DNA of 64,000 nt from positions 31,068,668 to 31,132,667 of the forward strand of contig NC_092569.1 of the NCBI RefSeq assembly GCF_037975245.1. Reading direction: 5' to 3'. A program made the translations under genes and the position numbers. The notes below the pieces were generated by a model. That model had not been told where the DNA came from. It made no database searches and saw only the letters and a list, made by a program, of their open reading frames with translations. Shown one piece after another: positions 23,343 through 36,600 of the stretch. This DNA is from Apostichopus japonicus (Eukaryota > Echinodermata > Holothuroidea > Aspidochirotida > Stichopodidae). Every line of letters begins with the position of its first letter. The first letter of the stretch is position 1.

Positions 23343-23649
23343 CTAATTTCAGATATTCAGCAGAAAATAAAATCTAATAAATTAATAATGGCCAATGCAA
23401 CATTTGCCCGACTGTTTTATGAGGTATTTGGATCGGACTCCAATGTCCTCGATTGAGTGATTTGCTAAACGAAAATAATAACTGAAACATGTTGCATTCA
23501 CAGGTTTATTGCAACTGAACACTAAAGTTACAATTATTTCTAATCGAAAGACTTTGGTAAAAAGTAATCATGACTTTTTATTTAATATTTAAAAGAGAAT
23601 GCACACCAGTATGAGTAGTATTATGATTACCTTCTAAATGTAATACATC

Positions 23650-23802
23650 CCTTCACTAACAGGTTGCCTGCAACGGCGACAGAAGCGGGGTCCATGGCCT
23701 CTGCGTAACCGCAATGCACACGCCACAGGGTTATTATCTGTAAATGTATTGCGATAATCGACAAGTTTAACAGTCATAATTAATGTAAGTTTCACTCGCC
23801 AG
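23650..23802 (-). pseudogene. Relic of a further EGF exon in locus B
   Basis: Starts like the EGF exons (SETYINYDC) but meets a stop immediately after and has lost the rest of the pattern. The adjoining intron also resembles that next to 42501. It suggests this copy once had three EGF exons. Confidence 0.4.
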
Positions 23803-24186
23803 GGAATGATAAATGTTAAACGACATATTCCAGTGAAAGGAAAATCAAAGTTTATTTGGTGCAACGCTTGATAACGCTGTTTGGGTAAAACTACTATTAC
23901 TACTACTATTAAATGGTCGTGACTGTTTTAATTATGTTAGGTAAAGTTCATTATTCAGGGTGTAGTTGCTTTGGATGCCTCATTTTGCTAGGTATCAATA
24001 AGAAGACGTTTGCAAGAACAAGTAAAACGAAAAAGAAGTGAAAATCAATATCAACAATAATCATGATAATTAATAACAGATGTAATAAAAAGAAAGGTCA
24101 ACCAATTGAAATCCAAGATTTTAAGTTACAGTGTACTTTTTAGATTATATATAGTAAGACTTGTGAACGGCATCGAATAAACTTAC

Positions 24187-24395
24187 TGCTAATACGATGC
24201 CTTCCCCTTGAACGTAACAGCCACATTGCTCTATAGGTATGCAGCTGTCTCCAATAACCATGTGGTTTTCTGGACAAAGACATATCTCTGGTTCCGCTGG
24301 ATCCGGTATGACACAATCATTTGGATTCTCACAAGTTCTTTCACATGTATTGTCATAATTATCCTTGTTGGATGAGCACCAGGTAAAGTTTAAAT
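24187..24395 (-). pseudogene. Locus B TIL-domain exon
   Basis: 209 nt, phase 1 to 0, open. Cys-rich: TWCSSNKD, NTCERTCENPNDCVIPDP, CLCPENHM, then C-G-C near the end. Same module as 42885-43093 and 60062-60270. Confidence 0.8.
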
Positions 24396-24752
24396 CTGGG
24401 AAATTGAAACCACAACAAGTTAATACTAGCTTGAAGTGTTAGCCCACTGTCACAACATTACGTTATTAGCGATCGTGTTACCATCGTATTGCTCTGGCCG
24501 CTCGGAACCTGTGCTGATTGTTAACATAAGATTAAATGTAAGCCGGATTTTTAATTGTTAAGGCTCATTCAGCTTATACTCATTTATGTCACACACACAT
24601 ATAATATTACATTTTCAAGTATTCGACTATTGGAATCAATCAATATAGTTGTGTATGAAAATCATTTCCTCTATTGAAACTTTCATTTAAGCATTCTTCA
24701 GTTTCCGTTTTGAGAGCAAAGATTTAGAGAAAATATTTTAAAAAAGTCTAAC

Positions 24753-25017
24753 CTGTTACTCCATCGACAACACCAAGACTTGTTATATAATAATTCCCCT
24801 ATTCATCGGCTATGCGAAAGTTGTCGTATGTCAAGGAATATGACTGGCCTGTATAATTCTCTAGCTCGATGCGCAGCTCGTAATTCTTGTGGTTTATCAA
24901 GTGAGCTAACTTTTCATTACCTATCAGAAATTCACTGCCTAAGAAACCAATTCCGTTTATGTATTCGTCCCAGGTTCGATTAAAACCGATGGATCCATCA
25001 AAACGTCGTTGTATGAC
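24753..25017 (-). pseudogene. Locus B fibrinogen middle exon with nonsense codon
   Basis: 265 nt with normal borders. Reads VIQRRFDGSIGFNRTWDEY and onward, but FRIADE is followed by TAG (24801-24799) in place of the TGG Trp codon in A, C and D. The first-half exon that should precede it is absent. Confidence 0.85.
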
Positions 25018-25589
25018 CTGAAAAATTAAAAAAAAAAAGGTAGAGAACTATCGGATAATTTTCATTATAGTATGATCTTAACCTTATCGCCAACATTTGT
25101 GGCTCACCTCAATAAATACGAATAGCTTAGAAAATATTTGAAATGTTGCGTTTTATCTTATCCTAACACATATCTAGATTACTAGCCTAGTTGTACAGAG
25201 AAAAAATAAGTTTTATAATCGTATTCAAATTCAATGTAATTACTCAAGGTAGTTTTGTTTCAGATATTAGGCTTCAAATATTCGTACATCGTACAAGGGT
25301 ATATCATCCGACACTGTTAAACTAATATTGACTGAAAATTATAATGTGTCCTACGAAGTGTGTCTAGTACTAGGCTAGTTGTACTCGAAAGTAATATATT
25401 ACAGTAAGAGTAATGCGAAGTTAGGAACAATGCATAGTCTGAACACCTTCATTTACGTAATATTTCAGCATGAGAAAAATAAATACCTACCAGTTCAAAT
25501 ATATGTAATAAAGGCTCCAGCCAGGCCTAGTTACATTAATACCCCGCCACAATTTACCTGCACCCTGTAGGCCTAGGTGGCTGCTAGGT

Positions 25590-26235
25590 GGCTACGTTCT
25601 TAAATGGCTACGTTCTTGATAACAATGAAATCGTAGCCACTACCCCTACTTCCCTCTGACTCGGAATTATTTTCTACTGTTCCCTGTAAAAAATGGTACA
25701 CACAAATGAGAAAGATGCAACTGGACCCACCCTAGCCACTCTTCCTATACATTCATATTTAAACAATTTTTAAACATTTCTCTGTATCAAAAGATAGGCA
25801 GAAATGAGAATGCTGCAATTGGAGCCATCGAGCCACTCTTTCTACTCCCCTCACATATTTCTTTATTAAAAGATAGGCAGAAATGAGACCGATGCAATCA
25901 GAGCCATGGTAGCCACACTTTCTACTTCCCTCGGTCTTTAATAGAATGTAAAAGGATAGGCAGAAATAAAACCAAGCCATTGAAGCCACTATCCTTACTC
26001 CCCTCCGACTTAAATTTTTCTTTAACATTTGTTTGTATAAAAAATAGGCCGCAATCAATACGATGGAATTAAAGCCATCTTAGGCACTCTGCCTGCGACC
26101 CTCAGACTTAAAATATTTTTCATTATTTTCTGTATAAAAGGATAGGCAGAATTAATTACGTGTAACTGGGGCCATCATAGCCACTCTGTCTGCTCCCCTC
26201 AGACTTAGAATAATTTTCAACATATCTATGAAAAA
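25590..26235. repeat. Diverged minisatellite, about seven units of 80-100 bp
   Basis: Recurrent core: aaaaggataggcagaaat, a variable stretch, then agccat..agccactct and ctccccTC followed by a T-rich spacer. Visible near 25620, 25690, 25789, 25868, 25950, 26039 and 26136. Old and degenerate. Confidence 0.8.
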
Positions 26236-26995
26236 GTTTCTGGGATAGAAGAAAAAAATGCCAATATTTGAAAGATGTTTATTTCAGTTTGTATTATCTC
26301 TGTTTAGACCAAGTGAGAACAAAAATTAGGAGGCCCTACTTTAATTATTAAATGGCCGCCCGACACATTTTTCGAGACTACCACCTGCCAGGTTAATTTT
26401 TAACTTTTTCCTTCAAAATATATAGACTCCCATGTGATGTACATACTAATAAACTATTTCCACATCATTGCAGAGTGATGCTGAAGTCTGTTGAAAAATA
26501 CTATTTTTTAAATGATTTTTTTCCAAAAGAAGTTTTTTAAAGTATTGTAGTGATTTCAGTGTGGTGAGAACCTACATTTTCTCACATTAACTTGTTTACA
26601 CCCATTGTAGTATATAACTTTAATGAAAGAGTCTTATTTAGTCTTTGTAATCTGTACTCCTGAGAATCTGTAAGTGTTACTTAAAAATCCAAATGAGCCA
26701 TAAGAATAAGTGTTATAAGCATATCTTATCTTGATTTAAAAGCTTGGGAAAGTTTTACTGCATGCTCTTATAGTACTAATATTCTGCCCTCTCTATTGTC
26801 GCAACCCTGAACACTGCATTCCAAACCAAGTCAAATGACCCTACAAATTTCAGTATCAAAATTCAACCGTGCCTTTCAGCTCCTGTCTATAATATAATAC
26901 AACAAATTACAAAGCTAAATCAACAATCAAAACCAGTAAACCATAAACACATGAACAAAAATGCTCATGACAACTATTTTCCAATTTCTTCACAG

Positions 26996-27057
26996 ATAAC
27001 AGGAAAACAAGTTTCAGCTGAAGCAACCTACACCATCATTCGCATAGATAACAAAGA
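26996..27057 (+). CDS. Exon of an unrelated plus-strand gene (penultimate)
   Basis: Acceptor TTCTTCACAG, 62 nt, donor GTAAGT. Reads ITGKQVSAEATYTIIRIDNK and ends GA (phase 2). Upstream exons were not found, so this may be a captured gene fragment. The strand is opposite to the fibrinogen cluster. Confidence 0.5.
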
Positions 27058-28287
27058 GTAAGTTCAATTGACATAGATAATTTCATCATCACACATGAGC
27101 ATTAGTGTCCTTCCTTACAAGAAAATTTACATCCTCACCAATCACCATATTTAATAGAAATTTGAACAAAACACCACCCTACTATTCAAGTTAAAATCAT
27201 ATATGGTTCAGTTGTAGGTTAACAGCAAATTGAAAGTTTTGGAAGAAAAACAGCCTTCCATTACCTTTGTTTTCACTTTCTGTAAAACAATCTGAAATAT
27301 CTTGGTAGCTGCGGGCCATTAACAATAACTCCAATGTTCAACAATATTTTGTGATTTGTTCTCAATCTGGTGACCTCAAATTCACTCATATTAAAGCATT
27401 AAATGAAACTCTGTGAACCAAGATTCATATATATCATTTTTAGCTCATACCTACCGATTTCATGGTACAATGTTGAGGATTTATCACGATACTACTGTGG
27501 AAGTGTTACTTTTAGGTTGTTCATGAATTTAAGAATCAAAGGTCAACTAAAAGTCTTTTGTGGCCAGGGCCATGTCCCTATATTTTCAATAACACTCTTA
27601 ATTGATGGCCTCCAAATTACCTTCGAAATAGTTGCCACTAAATGTTGACTGTATGTACGAAGTTACATGTTCACATCAAGTTTCACGCTGATCCAACAAT
27701 GTCTGGTAATTTGACCTCAAATGACCCCTGGTGACCCTCGGAATTTTCAGCACGAAATGTGGACTACATGTACCAAGTTTCATGTTCATCCAGCAATGTC
27801 TAGTTTGAGCCCCAAAAATGCCAGGGCTTAAACACTTATAGGGCCCAAAGAGTTTTGATCTATGACACAAACCTAAAATATGTATCAAGTTTGATCCAAT
27901 TCCATTCAATACTTTTTGAGTCATGGACGTTTGTTACGAACAAAGAACAAAAGAAAAAGGAACAGAACAACAGAAGGAGAGACATGATGAATTCTTAAGC
28001 TGCTCTCCCGCAACTAAAAATGTACCCTGGTTCATATTATATCTGCTCTGACCAGGGGACAGTAAAACTTGATTTGAATTTCAGCTTGAAACTTCTCCAA
28101 ACATGCCTCTGTCACCTTTTCCTGATCGCTGATTATCAGTAAACATGCAAGTGTACCTTCCGAACTGTGTCCAGCAACCTTCTCCCTGTCCTTAGAAGGA
28201 GACACATTATCTTGAGTGTTTTCCTGTACCAAGAAAATAAATTCATCTGCCCTAGTTTATTTACTTTTATTTCTTCTCAAATTTCAG

Positions 28288-28456
28288 ACTAGACAATATC
28301 TCCATCATCACAGAGTGCTGGAACACATTCGACATACCTTCCAGTCTGCTCGGAGTCACTGGCCTTGACATGACTCCGCTTCAATGTCAATTTACAGTGG
28401 AAGGAGACACGGTCAAGGAGATTCAGTTCGAATATCCTGTTAGTACAGCAGTATAG
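28288..28456 (+). CDS. Last exon of the same plus-strand gene, with stop
   Basis: Acceptor CAAATTTCAG; the first base completes the split Glu codon. Then 55 codons and TAG: LDNISIITECWNTFDIPSS, LLGVTGLDMTPLQCQFTVEG, and TVKEIQFEYP near the end. The layout faintly recalls the C-terminal half of an NTF2-like (SnoaL-type) fold, but I do not recognise the gene. Phases fit 26996-27057 exactly. Confidence 0.5.
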
Positions 28457-28554
28457 TTGAAAGTCCAAATAAGAAACTGATGACTAGAGGTTATTTCTGG
28501 ACAAAATTGGCCCCTGGTTGACCGTTATTTGGTCATCTGTATAATCCCAGCCTT

Positions 28555-28700
28555 CTCGAAGTCATTGGCTTTGACCTTATTAACGTGACTCCGCTTCACT
28601 GTCAATTGACAATAGAAAATAAAGTCAAAGATAAACAGTTTACCTTGTTGCTACAGGTGTATAGTTAGCAAGTCAAAATAAGAAACTGACAACCAGGGGC
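28555..28700 (+). pseudogene. Degenerate duplicate of the last plus-strand exon
   Basis: Repeats the second half of 28288-28456 and its 3' flank (cgaagtcattggctttgac, gactccgcttcactgtcaat, aataagaaactga) with substitutions and indels. The reading frame is lost. Confidence 0.65.
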
Positions 28701-30395
28701 TCGAGCCGAAGGAATCTATTCAATCATGAGTGCATGTGTGCGTGCGTGTGTGGGTATGTGACATGTGTGTGTGTGTGACATAAAGCTTGTAAGTAGGTTT
28801 TCTCGGTACTCCAAAAGTGGATTGAGGTCATACTTGGTACAGAAATTGCCCATCATTAGTAGACGATCTCTATAAATTTTGGTTCCAATATCATGAATAT
28901 TTATGAGTGGGCAGGGCTTAGAGCGAATTCTCTAAAATGTTAATATCTCGGCAACTGCATGTCCGATTTTGATCAAACTTGTTTTGATGGTATTGGTAGG
29001 TGGTTTGGTACGTTTGTGTGAAAAGAAATTTCATCTCATGAAAATTCGGAAGGGGCGGAACGTAGTGCAATTTTGCTCATGACCAGACGTTATTTGTTTT
29101 TACAAAAGTAGCCCCTGTTATTTGGCCATCTAATAATAAGATTAAACATTCGTTTTTACAAACTATTACTGTTCCATTAGACACAGTTTTCCATAAAATG
29201 TAATACACTTCTTCATTTTGAAACTATATGCAAAAAACAGCTGTGTAAATACAAAGTGAAACATATTCATGTACAAAGTTTTTTACTGAAGTTATTCACT
29301 ACATATCATAAATTCAGTCTTATCAAACTATCTATTTCCAAATAAAATATTTTCTATTCCTTGCCAGAGGCTCAAAGAATCTATGCAAACATGATTGTGT
29401 GTCAGGATGTCCTCCTGTAGGTATGAATACAGGTTCTACAAAACCTGCATTCTTGACTTCTGTTGAACATGCCATGTAACAATTCAGTAAATCTAGATAA
29501 ATGGTATTTTTTCGCAAAAATGAGTATCTTAAGCAAGTGTACAACAATGAAACTTTCTACATACGGTTTGATACGTAGCCTACCAGACAACGTCAGCAGT
29601 GACCTCATTCTGTTTGTGAACACCACCATTCAAAAATGCGGTGTTTACAGATTTCTGGTTATTACGTACAGTATTCACATATACCTTTCATTATCTTGGG
29701 CAGTCTCAAGGAACTAGTCTACCCCTATTGTTTATTTATTGTTCCAGTAATCCAGTAGTAAGAGAGGTTAAAATGAATCTTTCCACATGAAGCACAGCTA
29801 TGGTCAAACTTCATATTGGTGGACAGGTCCACGATCAGTGGCGGCTGTGCATGATATTTATTCAGAGAGAACAAACCGGAGGGGAGCTTTTACCTTCACA
29901 ACATATAATTTTATACCTCCCCAGTCTTCTCAACCGATTCTTTCCCCCCAAATAGTACTTATTTATCATGTGTGCTGCAAAAGTCACCTATATTTCAACT
30001 AAAAAATGTACATCACCTTGCCGACATGTAATATCCAACACATTCCTGCCATTTAGTCTTTAGACAAACTATGACATTGTTATTGTTTTAAGTTTCTTAT
30101 TATATTCCTTTTACATCATTTGTTCTTCTTTATTTTTATGTTTATAGTTCTATCAGCCATTTCTAGCACAGTGTTGAAATAAAACGAGCCTATAAAACAA
30201 ACAATAACGACTATGTCATTTCTGTATATTTTAATATGTTGAAAATGCTGAAAATTTGAGGTCAAATTACTAGACATTGTTGGATCAACATTAAACTTAC
30301 CTTTAGCCAACATTTCGTGCTCCAAAATCGGGAGTTCATTTTACTAGACATTCATTCATGCTTGAATAGAATCCTCAAATTTGATTGGTCTTATC
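28701..30395. other. Interspersed repeat debris in the locus B insertion
   Basis: Contains a (GT)n stretch near 28735-28780 and low-complexity text of old dispersed repeats (for example ctcggcaactgcatgtccga near 28948). The segment near 27670-27830 and part of 30240-30330 share a ggtcaaattac..acattgttggatc motif in opposite orientations. No supported exon. Confidence 0.4.
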
Positions 30396-30507
30396 GTGAG
30401 GTTATCCAACGAATAATCAACGCTCTGTGTTTAACGCTATCGCTGGATGCACTCTGGCTTCGCTTGTATTAAACCCAAAGCGTTGATTATTCTATATATA
30501 ACCTCAC
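30396..30507. mobile_element. Short fold-back element (112 bp)
   Basis: Left arm starts GTGAGGTTAT and ends GAATAATCAACGCT; the right arm is its reverse complement over the same 29 positions, apart from the five central bases of each arm. The unpaired loop is about 54 bp. Probably a very small MITE. Confidence 0.7.
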
Positions 30508-32133
30508 TCTAGACAGTGAAATAAATCCTAATTGTTAGATAAACATGAAACTTGGTACATAAGGTCATTGGAGCAAATTTGGTAATTATCATCAAAGTTC
30601 AGGAAGTATATCTTATTAACCGCAGCAGCTATATTGACATGGTTTGCTATATAGTTGTAGGCTCATTTGCTCTGGAACTGGTGATTTGCATGGATACCGA
30701 TGAAAACACCACTGATAGCTGAACCAGGCGAGACACTTGAGACGGATCACTTTGATTTATTTCTCAAGAAATGTTTCAATAGCATTTTACATCGGTGGAA
30801 ATAATATAGATGGAGATACAGCTGCATTGCTGCTATTGTTGTAGTTTATAACTGATTGTTAAATATTGCACACATAAACTGTTCCAGTACTGAGGTTTCT
30901 TAGTTCGTTTGAAAAAGAAAAAAAATCAGCTCTATTGCGTAAAGCTGCCATTTTTATGTTCACGAAAAAACCATCAACATGTTGACAAATTAAACGTATT
31001 TGTATTAGGAATTATGCTTCTTTCGAATATTACATCCAACAGATTTATCATATCAGTATAACGTTTTAAATATAGCAATTTGGATATTAAACGTATTCAA
31101 AAGTTCAACTATCATTTCCGTATGCATATTTGTTGTTTTGAAAAATCAAAAGTTGAACTTTATTCACTTTATCCTACTAGTTGGGCATTCATTTTGACGG
31201 AGAGATAAATGTTATATTCGAAAATATGAATAGTTTTATGAATTGACGGAACAAATTGTCATCGTGAAGAAATAACTTCGTTGTTTTTTGAAATTGTAAT
31301 TCGCATTTTAAACGTCATGCTATATTTTCTTTGATAAACAAATGATTAATTCACAAGTAAATCATACGTTATTTTCCTTATAATAGGTTAATAGATACTT
31401 AATCGTATGTAGGGTTTCGAAACCCTTATGCTCTCGTTACAAAAACGTTCAGGCTTTGCACTCAAGATGGAGGGAAACATGTTGTATTTGAAACAGAATT
31501 GTGTGAATTTTGGATATATTTAAGTAATTATATTTAGACATTTCAATATGTATATATATTTTGTATTTTTCCAAGTGTTTCAGAGTTCTCCTCCAAACAG
31601 ATTCGTGTTAATTGTAAATAGTTTAGCCTCTGCTAATGACATGTACAAGGTAGATGTTCTGCTGAGTAAAAAGTCTGTTGCAGATTTTCTCTTTACGTGT
31701 TTGTTTTATTCTCAGAAACTCAATGATGTCATTCCTAATTGGGTATCAACAAAATGGGACAGAATGGACCGTACGAATAGGAGGGACATTAAAAGAATAT
31801 ATAATGACAAGATATTAAATGCAATAAAGTAATAAAGATACAAAATGCTCGATAACGCACAACATTTGTAAAAAAAATATCTAAGTTTCAAGAAAGTTAC
31901 CGTTGAAGAGAGCCGATAGCTCACCAATCGTAATATTCTCGGCAAATACTCGTGGTAACAAGTCAGCGCAGATAGACAGTTGTTTTATTTTATATGTTGA
32001 AAAGAGGACAGGTCATTTTTTTAGCTGAAGTGAATAAAAAATTGACACATTTTTAATTAGTGAAAGAAAATATACAAGTAAAATAATACTTTGAAGAAAT
32101 TAAATTGATTAAATAAATGTTTCAGAGACTTAC

Positions 32134-32205
32134 CCGAAAACCATTTAAGATTAAAAGCAACAACACAGAAAAGAAGAAAATATATTTTCTTCGAAGTTCT
32201 GCCAT
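32134..32205 (-). pseudogene. Locus B exon 1: signal peptide
   Basis: Intact 24 codons: MAELRRKYIFFFSVLLLL and a C-terminal NGFR, followed by GTAAGT. This exon alone shows no damage and could still be transcribed. Confidence 0.75.
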
Positions 32206-32472
32206 CGATCCAAAATAAAACAGATTAATTTTGCACGAAATAAAGGAGAAAATTGCTGACCTTCTGAGACAGTTAAAGAAGTAATGACGGTGAAATCGTT
32301 ACCCGGGGAAAGTCCTTAATACGTAAGGATGTCCATGAAGACCATGTCATTTAACAGCTGTTTACACAATCTATGTTTTCAATCTAGTGTTTCCTATATC
32401 GACATCTGTTATAGTATGTAAGTGTCATTATTATTACAGAATAAACATGTGCTAGATTATATTTGACTAGAA

Positions 32473-33670
32473 CAGGGACGTCGCTAGAGGGGAGTGTGGG
32501 GTGTCTCACCCCTCCCCCCCCCCTCCAATCTTGGTAAAACTATCGATAGTTGGAAAATTTGAGTGCGACATTCTGAATTTCCGACTGTCTCACTCTAATT
32601 TTTCCGACTGTCGCAATCTAATTTTCACATATTCTTGTAATTTGTGAGTGACCTAAATTTTTTTCGGTCACAATTGACCTTTGATCAGTCATATTTACGT
32701 TTACGTTTATTTAAGTTTTCCTTGTCACATTGAGAAATGTATCTCGCGATCCTTATACTCCACCATACAAAACTTCGTATGATTTTAAATACTCTAAAAA
32801 AAATGCCCAATAGAACTACTGTGCAACGTTCGCCAGCTACAATTCGGTTAATTTATGTATCAACTTTGCTATTGGGTGGGTTGACCTGGTTCGCTAGCTT
32901 CAAGTAAGTTCAGGATATACATTGCCTCTATGGTATACAATAAAAACGCTCAATGCTAATCAACGGAAGCTTAAAGGTGCCATCAACATAAGAAAAAATG
33001 TGCCCCATAAGTTGACATTTTTCAGTAAATTGTTTAGATAACAAGATAAAATCTTATAAATAAATCAGAAAAATGCTGGATTGCTCAGTTGTTTTAGCTG
33101 AGCAATTGAACAATTTTCTGCAAAATGTTAAATTAACAACTTATCGCATCTCGACATTTTTCTGCAAAATGTGTAATTGTTCAGTCACTTCATTCCAAAT
33201 GCTCAGTTGGAATGAAGTGAGCAATTGAAATGTTTTCATGTGAGTGATAAATAGCCCCGACCCCCCCCCCCCCCAAGAAAATAATATTAAGCGTGCTAGT
33301 AAAAAGCACTGTATTTTTTGGTCATTCACTATGTCGTCGAATATAATTTGTTGAAATAAAAATCCCCTTTGTTACATTAACACAGCTTTTGTAGACAGTA
33401 GTCTGTGTCTCCCCTCAGCAGATAACTATACTCAGTTGCTTAATTGTTTAGCCAGAGTGATTAATAAGTTTGTGAAGTGAGGGCCAGTGATACAAATGTA
33501 TCGACAAAGTATTTCCGCGCGCTACGCGCGTTCAACATGAGGATGTTGACGAGTAGCACGGGGGGAGGGGGGGCTACAAGGCAGCAGTCGGAATTTTCTG
33601 GGACCAAAACCTATCCAGTTGGAATTTCAGCCACTACACCACCAATCATCAGGCCTTAGCTACGTCCCTG
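32473..33670. mobile_element. 1.2-kb non-autonomous element with terminal inverted repeats
   Basis: Ends CAGGGACGTCGCTAG and TAGCTACGTCCCTG pair with one or two mismatches. Inside are poly-C/poly-G runs and no long open frame. The flanks GACTAGA and TCTAGTC are themselves complementary, so no clear target duplication is seen. The sequence after it (tctagtcgttttatgc) is present without the element at 52503 in locus C, while about 650 bp of C-like flank is missing here. Confidence 0.65.
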
Positions 33671-36600
33671 ATCTAGTCGTTTTATGCTATAGGTAGGCCT
33701 ATAAGTATACCGGAACATGGCCTTTCTTCGTTCTCGGTTTGACGATTTGACGTTATGTAAAGAGAGTTTTGAACTGGAATCAACGGTACAGTACCTACTT
33801 AACTTCAAACACATAGCTAGTACAGTAACTTCTGATGCCACCTGTGACACATGTTACTACGGTTCATGTCCCAGACACATTGTACTAGTTATATGTATCG
33901 GATGGTTTTCCACATATCAGTCCATTATTTGTTACGATATCACTCATGCAGTAAACTGTTCAAATGATACGATTTACTTTAAATGAACATGAGCAGGGAC
34001 TACCCATTCCATACACAATAAACACCATGATATTTATTATGATTTCAAAGTACCTTAACTGCTTTAACGTTACACAATCATTTACAAGGTAATGCCTTCT
34101 ATTTTCCTTGCTAGTAAGTACCAGGTACTATATGCTAAACAACGTGGTTGACAACTTACGATACTGAACGGAATCTTATGGACGTATAAACCGTATGATA
34201 TCACGTGATTGAGCCACGTAGCACTGTTCCACGTGTTCGATATGATGACATCACAAGGAAATACATCTTGAATGATGAAGAATCGTGGCTGGATTCTTTA
34301 CTACATTGATACAAAGGCATATTGCCAGACGTTATTATCTGTGCCAAGAAATCGGAGTCCATAATTCTTGTGTTAAAGCATTTGCATACACCCTTCCTAA
34401 TATAACCTAATAGAGGAGTATGACCTAGACGTTACGTTATATAGTAACACTACATGGTATCGATGGGTGTATAGTACATGGTGATTTGGTCAAAATGATA
34501 CAAACATATGTCTTTAGTGTCTCTAATTATAATATTACAACAAGGAAGAAGACGATCTCAATGACAATAATTGTGACATATCGGAGAGCCATTACAACAT
34601 ACTGATTATAAATGATAAGCGTGTATTCAAACACATTTCTATTAATATTAAGAAAGTTCGCTAATTATAACTCATTGTTGGAATATTATTAAATTTCTCT
34701 CGTGTTTTTCACCATTTTTACCCATTTCGTCTAAGTGTTTTTATGTTTACTGTACAGAGTAGCCTATGAAAGTCCTTACCATTATTCGATTTTTTTATTC
34801 GATTTTTCGATCAATATAAATAAATGCCATTCCAAAGACGTTTAGAATGTTTCTACCTGCTTATGTTTGTGTTTTGTCCCACCCTCTAACACAGCAAACA
34901 CCACTTTGAATATCTGGTAGCAATTTGGTAATACAATATTCGGCGTCCCATACTGCTAGCGATTCCTGTCACCGGACATATCGATTTTCACCGATTCTAG
35001 GATATAAAAATCAATATTCATGTATATGTGTCAATTATCAATCACATATATGTAAATAAAGATGTTTTGATTTCAAGTGTCGCATACGCCACCTTTGTAT
35101 ATAAAATAAAATTGTACAGTGATGAGTGGGATTGGGACACATTAGGAATATGGGATATTGGAAATGGTTCTGTTAAAGTTCTAAACAAAATATAAAGGAA
35201 GAGACCCCTCTGTTCGATTCCGGTGGGTATATGGATCGATGGACAACCTTTACAACATATACTCTATGAAATAATTATTTGTGGAGTTGATAAGCGGTTT
35301 TTTAATCATATTTATTCACCTATATGTGAGCAACATCCTTTATTTTTATTTAATCGTTTTTAAAATTAGATTACATTGTTGGAACATTGTATATGTTGTT
35401 ATAATTTTCCAGATAACCGCCTTACTTTGTTCGTGTACGTGAGAGTGGTAGTTTTAATCTCTAATACGATTAATCGTGGTAAGTTTAGTAAATAGCTGTT
35501 TCGTTAAGCTGCAGACAGGTCTCATATTTTGTCACCAGTGTTTTTTTTCTACCCAATGCAGGTTAATCAATAAGTACTTAATAAAGCGATATCATACTTC
35601 GTACATATAATTTTCGAATTAGTGTTAAAGCGTATAGTCACATAGGCCTATTTAAATAAAACATATGATAAGATGTTGGTCAAACTAATCAAATTGATTT
35701 TGATAGGACTATTAAAAATATTGTTCATATACTTAATTGGTAGACTTAATACCACAAAACCTCTGACTTTATACATGAAAACAAACGCAAAAAAAAGCAG
35801 CTTGGTACGTTTGTCTATGTGTGACATAAATAATAATTCCTCAATGTTGTGTATTATTGAAATACAATTAATAGTTAAACTAAGAATGAGTGCATAGTAG
35901 ATCAAATTATGTTTTATTTGACCTACACTTCATTAAATTTTATGATAATATGATACTCCGTTACAACAATAAAAAGAGGAAATTTGACAATTTTCGACAA
36001 AAAAGACTCATTTACCTATAAACAAGTTTACAAGTTAAAACGTGATATTATTTCAAGAAAGAAAAGGCACATTTTAACATGATAATTGAATAATTATTAA
36101 AAAAACACTTGGTTGAGTTATTAGATTGTTAAAACAATGCATTAACGTCTAATATAGCTCTAGAATAATCAAATGTTAAAGGTGAACCCCAATAGCTATT
36201 GAAACATATTCAACACTTATTTTATTTATTTATTTTTACTATAAAATATCACAACGAAAGAGCTACCTTAGGTCATCTTTCAAGACACGTGCAATGTTCT
36301 TGTGTTATATATACTATTATATTTTTCTGTTGTACTTTACAATTACATTATGTACCTGAATGTGTTGTAATGATGTAACTGTTGTTGCATGCTGCCGAGT
36401 TATATTTTACCTAGGCTGTTAACATATACATTTAAACACACCGCACCAACGTTTTGTTCTCTTCAACATTTAAGTTAATTATTGAAGAAAATCAACACCT
36501 TCGACGGGTTAAGAGTAAAAATAAAACAAAAATGGTATTGACTAGATGTTTCCATTCATCAATTATATTTACTGGGGAAAATCATGACATGAAATTAAAA

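Larger units (their letters stand above)
22080..32205 (-). pseudogene. Locus B: fibrinogen/TIL/EGF pseudogene
   Basis: Paralogue of locus C. Kept: signal exon 32134-32205, fibrinogen middle exon 24753-25017, TIL exon 24187-24395, an extra EGF exon 23133-23342, EGF plus fibrinogen start 22585-22883, second fibrinogen middle exon 22080-22341. Damage: TAG at 24801-24799 where C has a Trp codon, a 1-nt deletion near 22788 (299 nt instead of 300), and no microexon, first fibrinogen exon or last fibrinogen exon. Homology to C stops near 25365 and resumes near 30890, with about 5.5 kb of foreign DNA between. A functional full-length product is very unlikely. Confidence 0.85.

Noticed and set aside
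28032-28232. 66-codon minus-strand frame in the locus B insertion
   Set aside because: Hydrophilic and protein-like in places, but there are no clear splice borders and no recognised domain.
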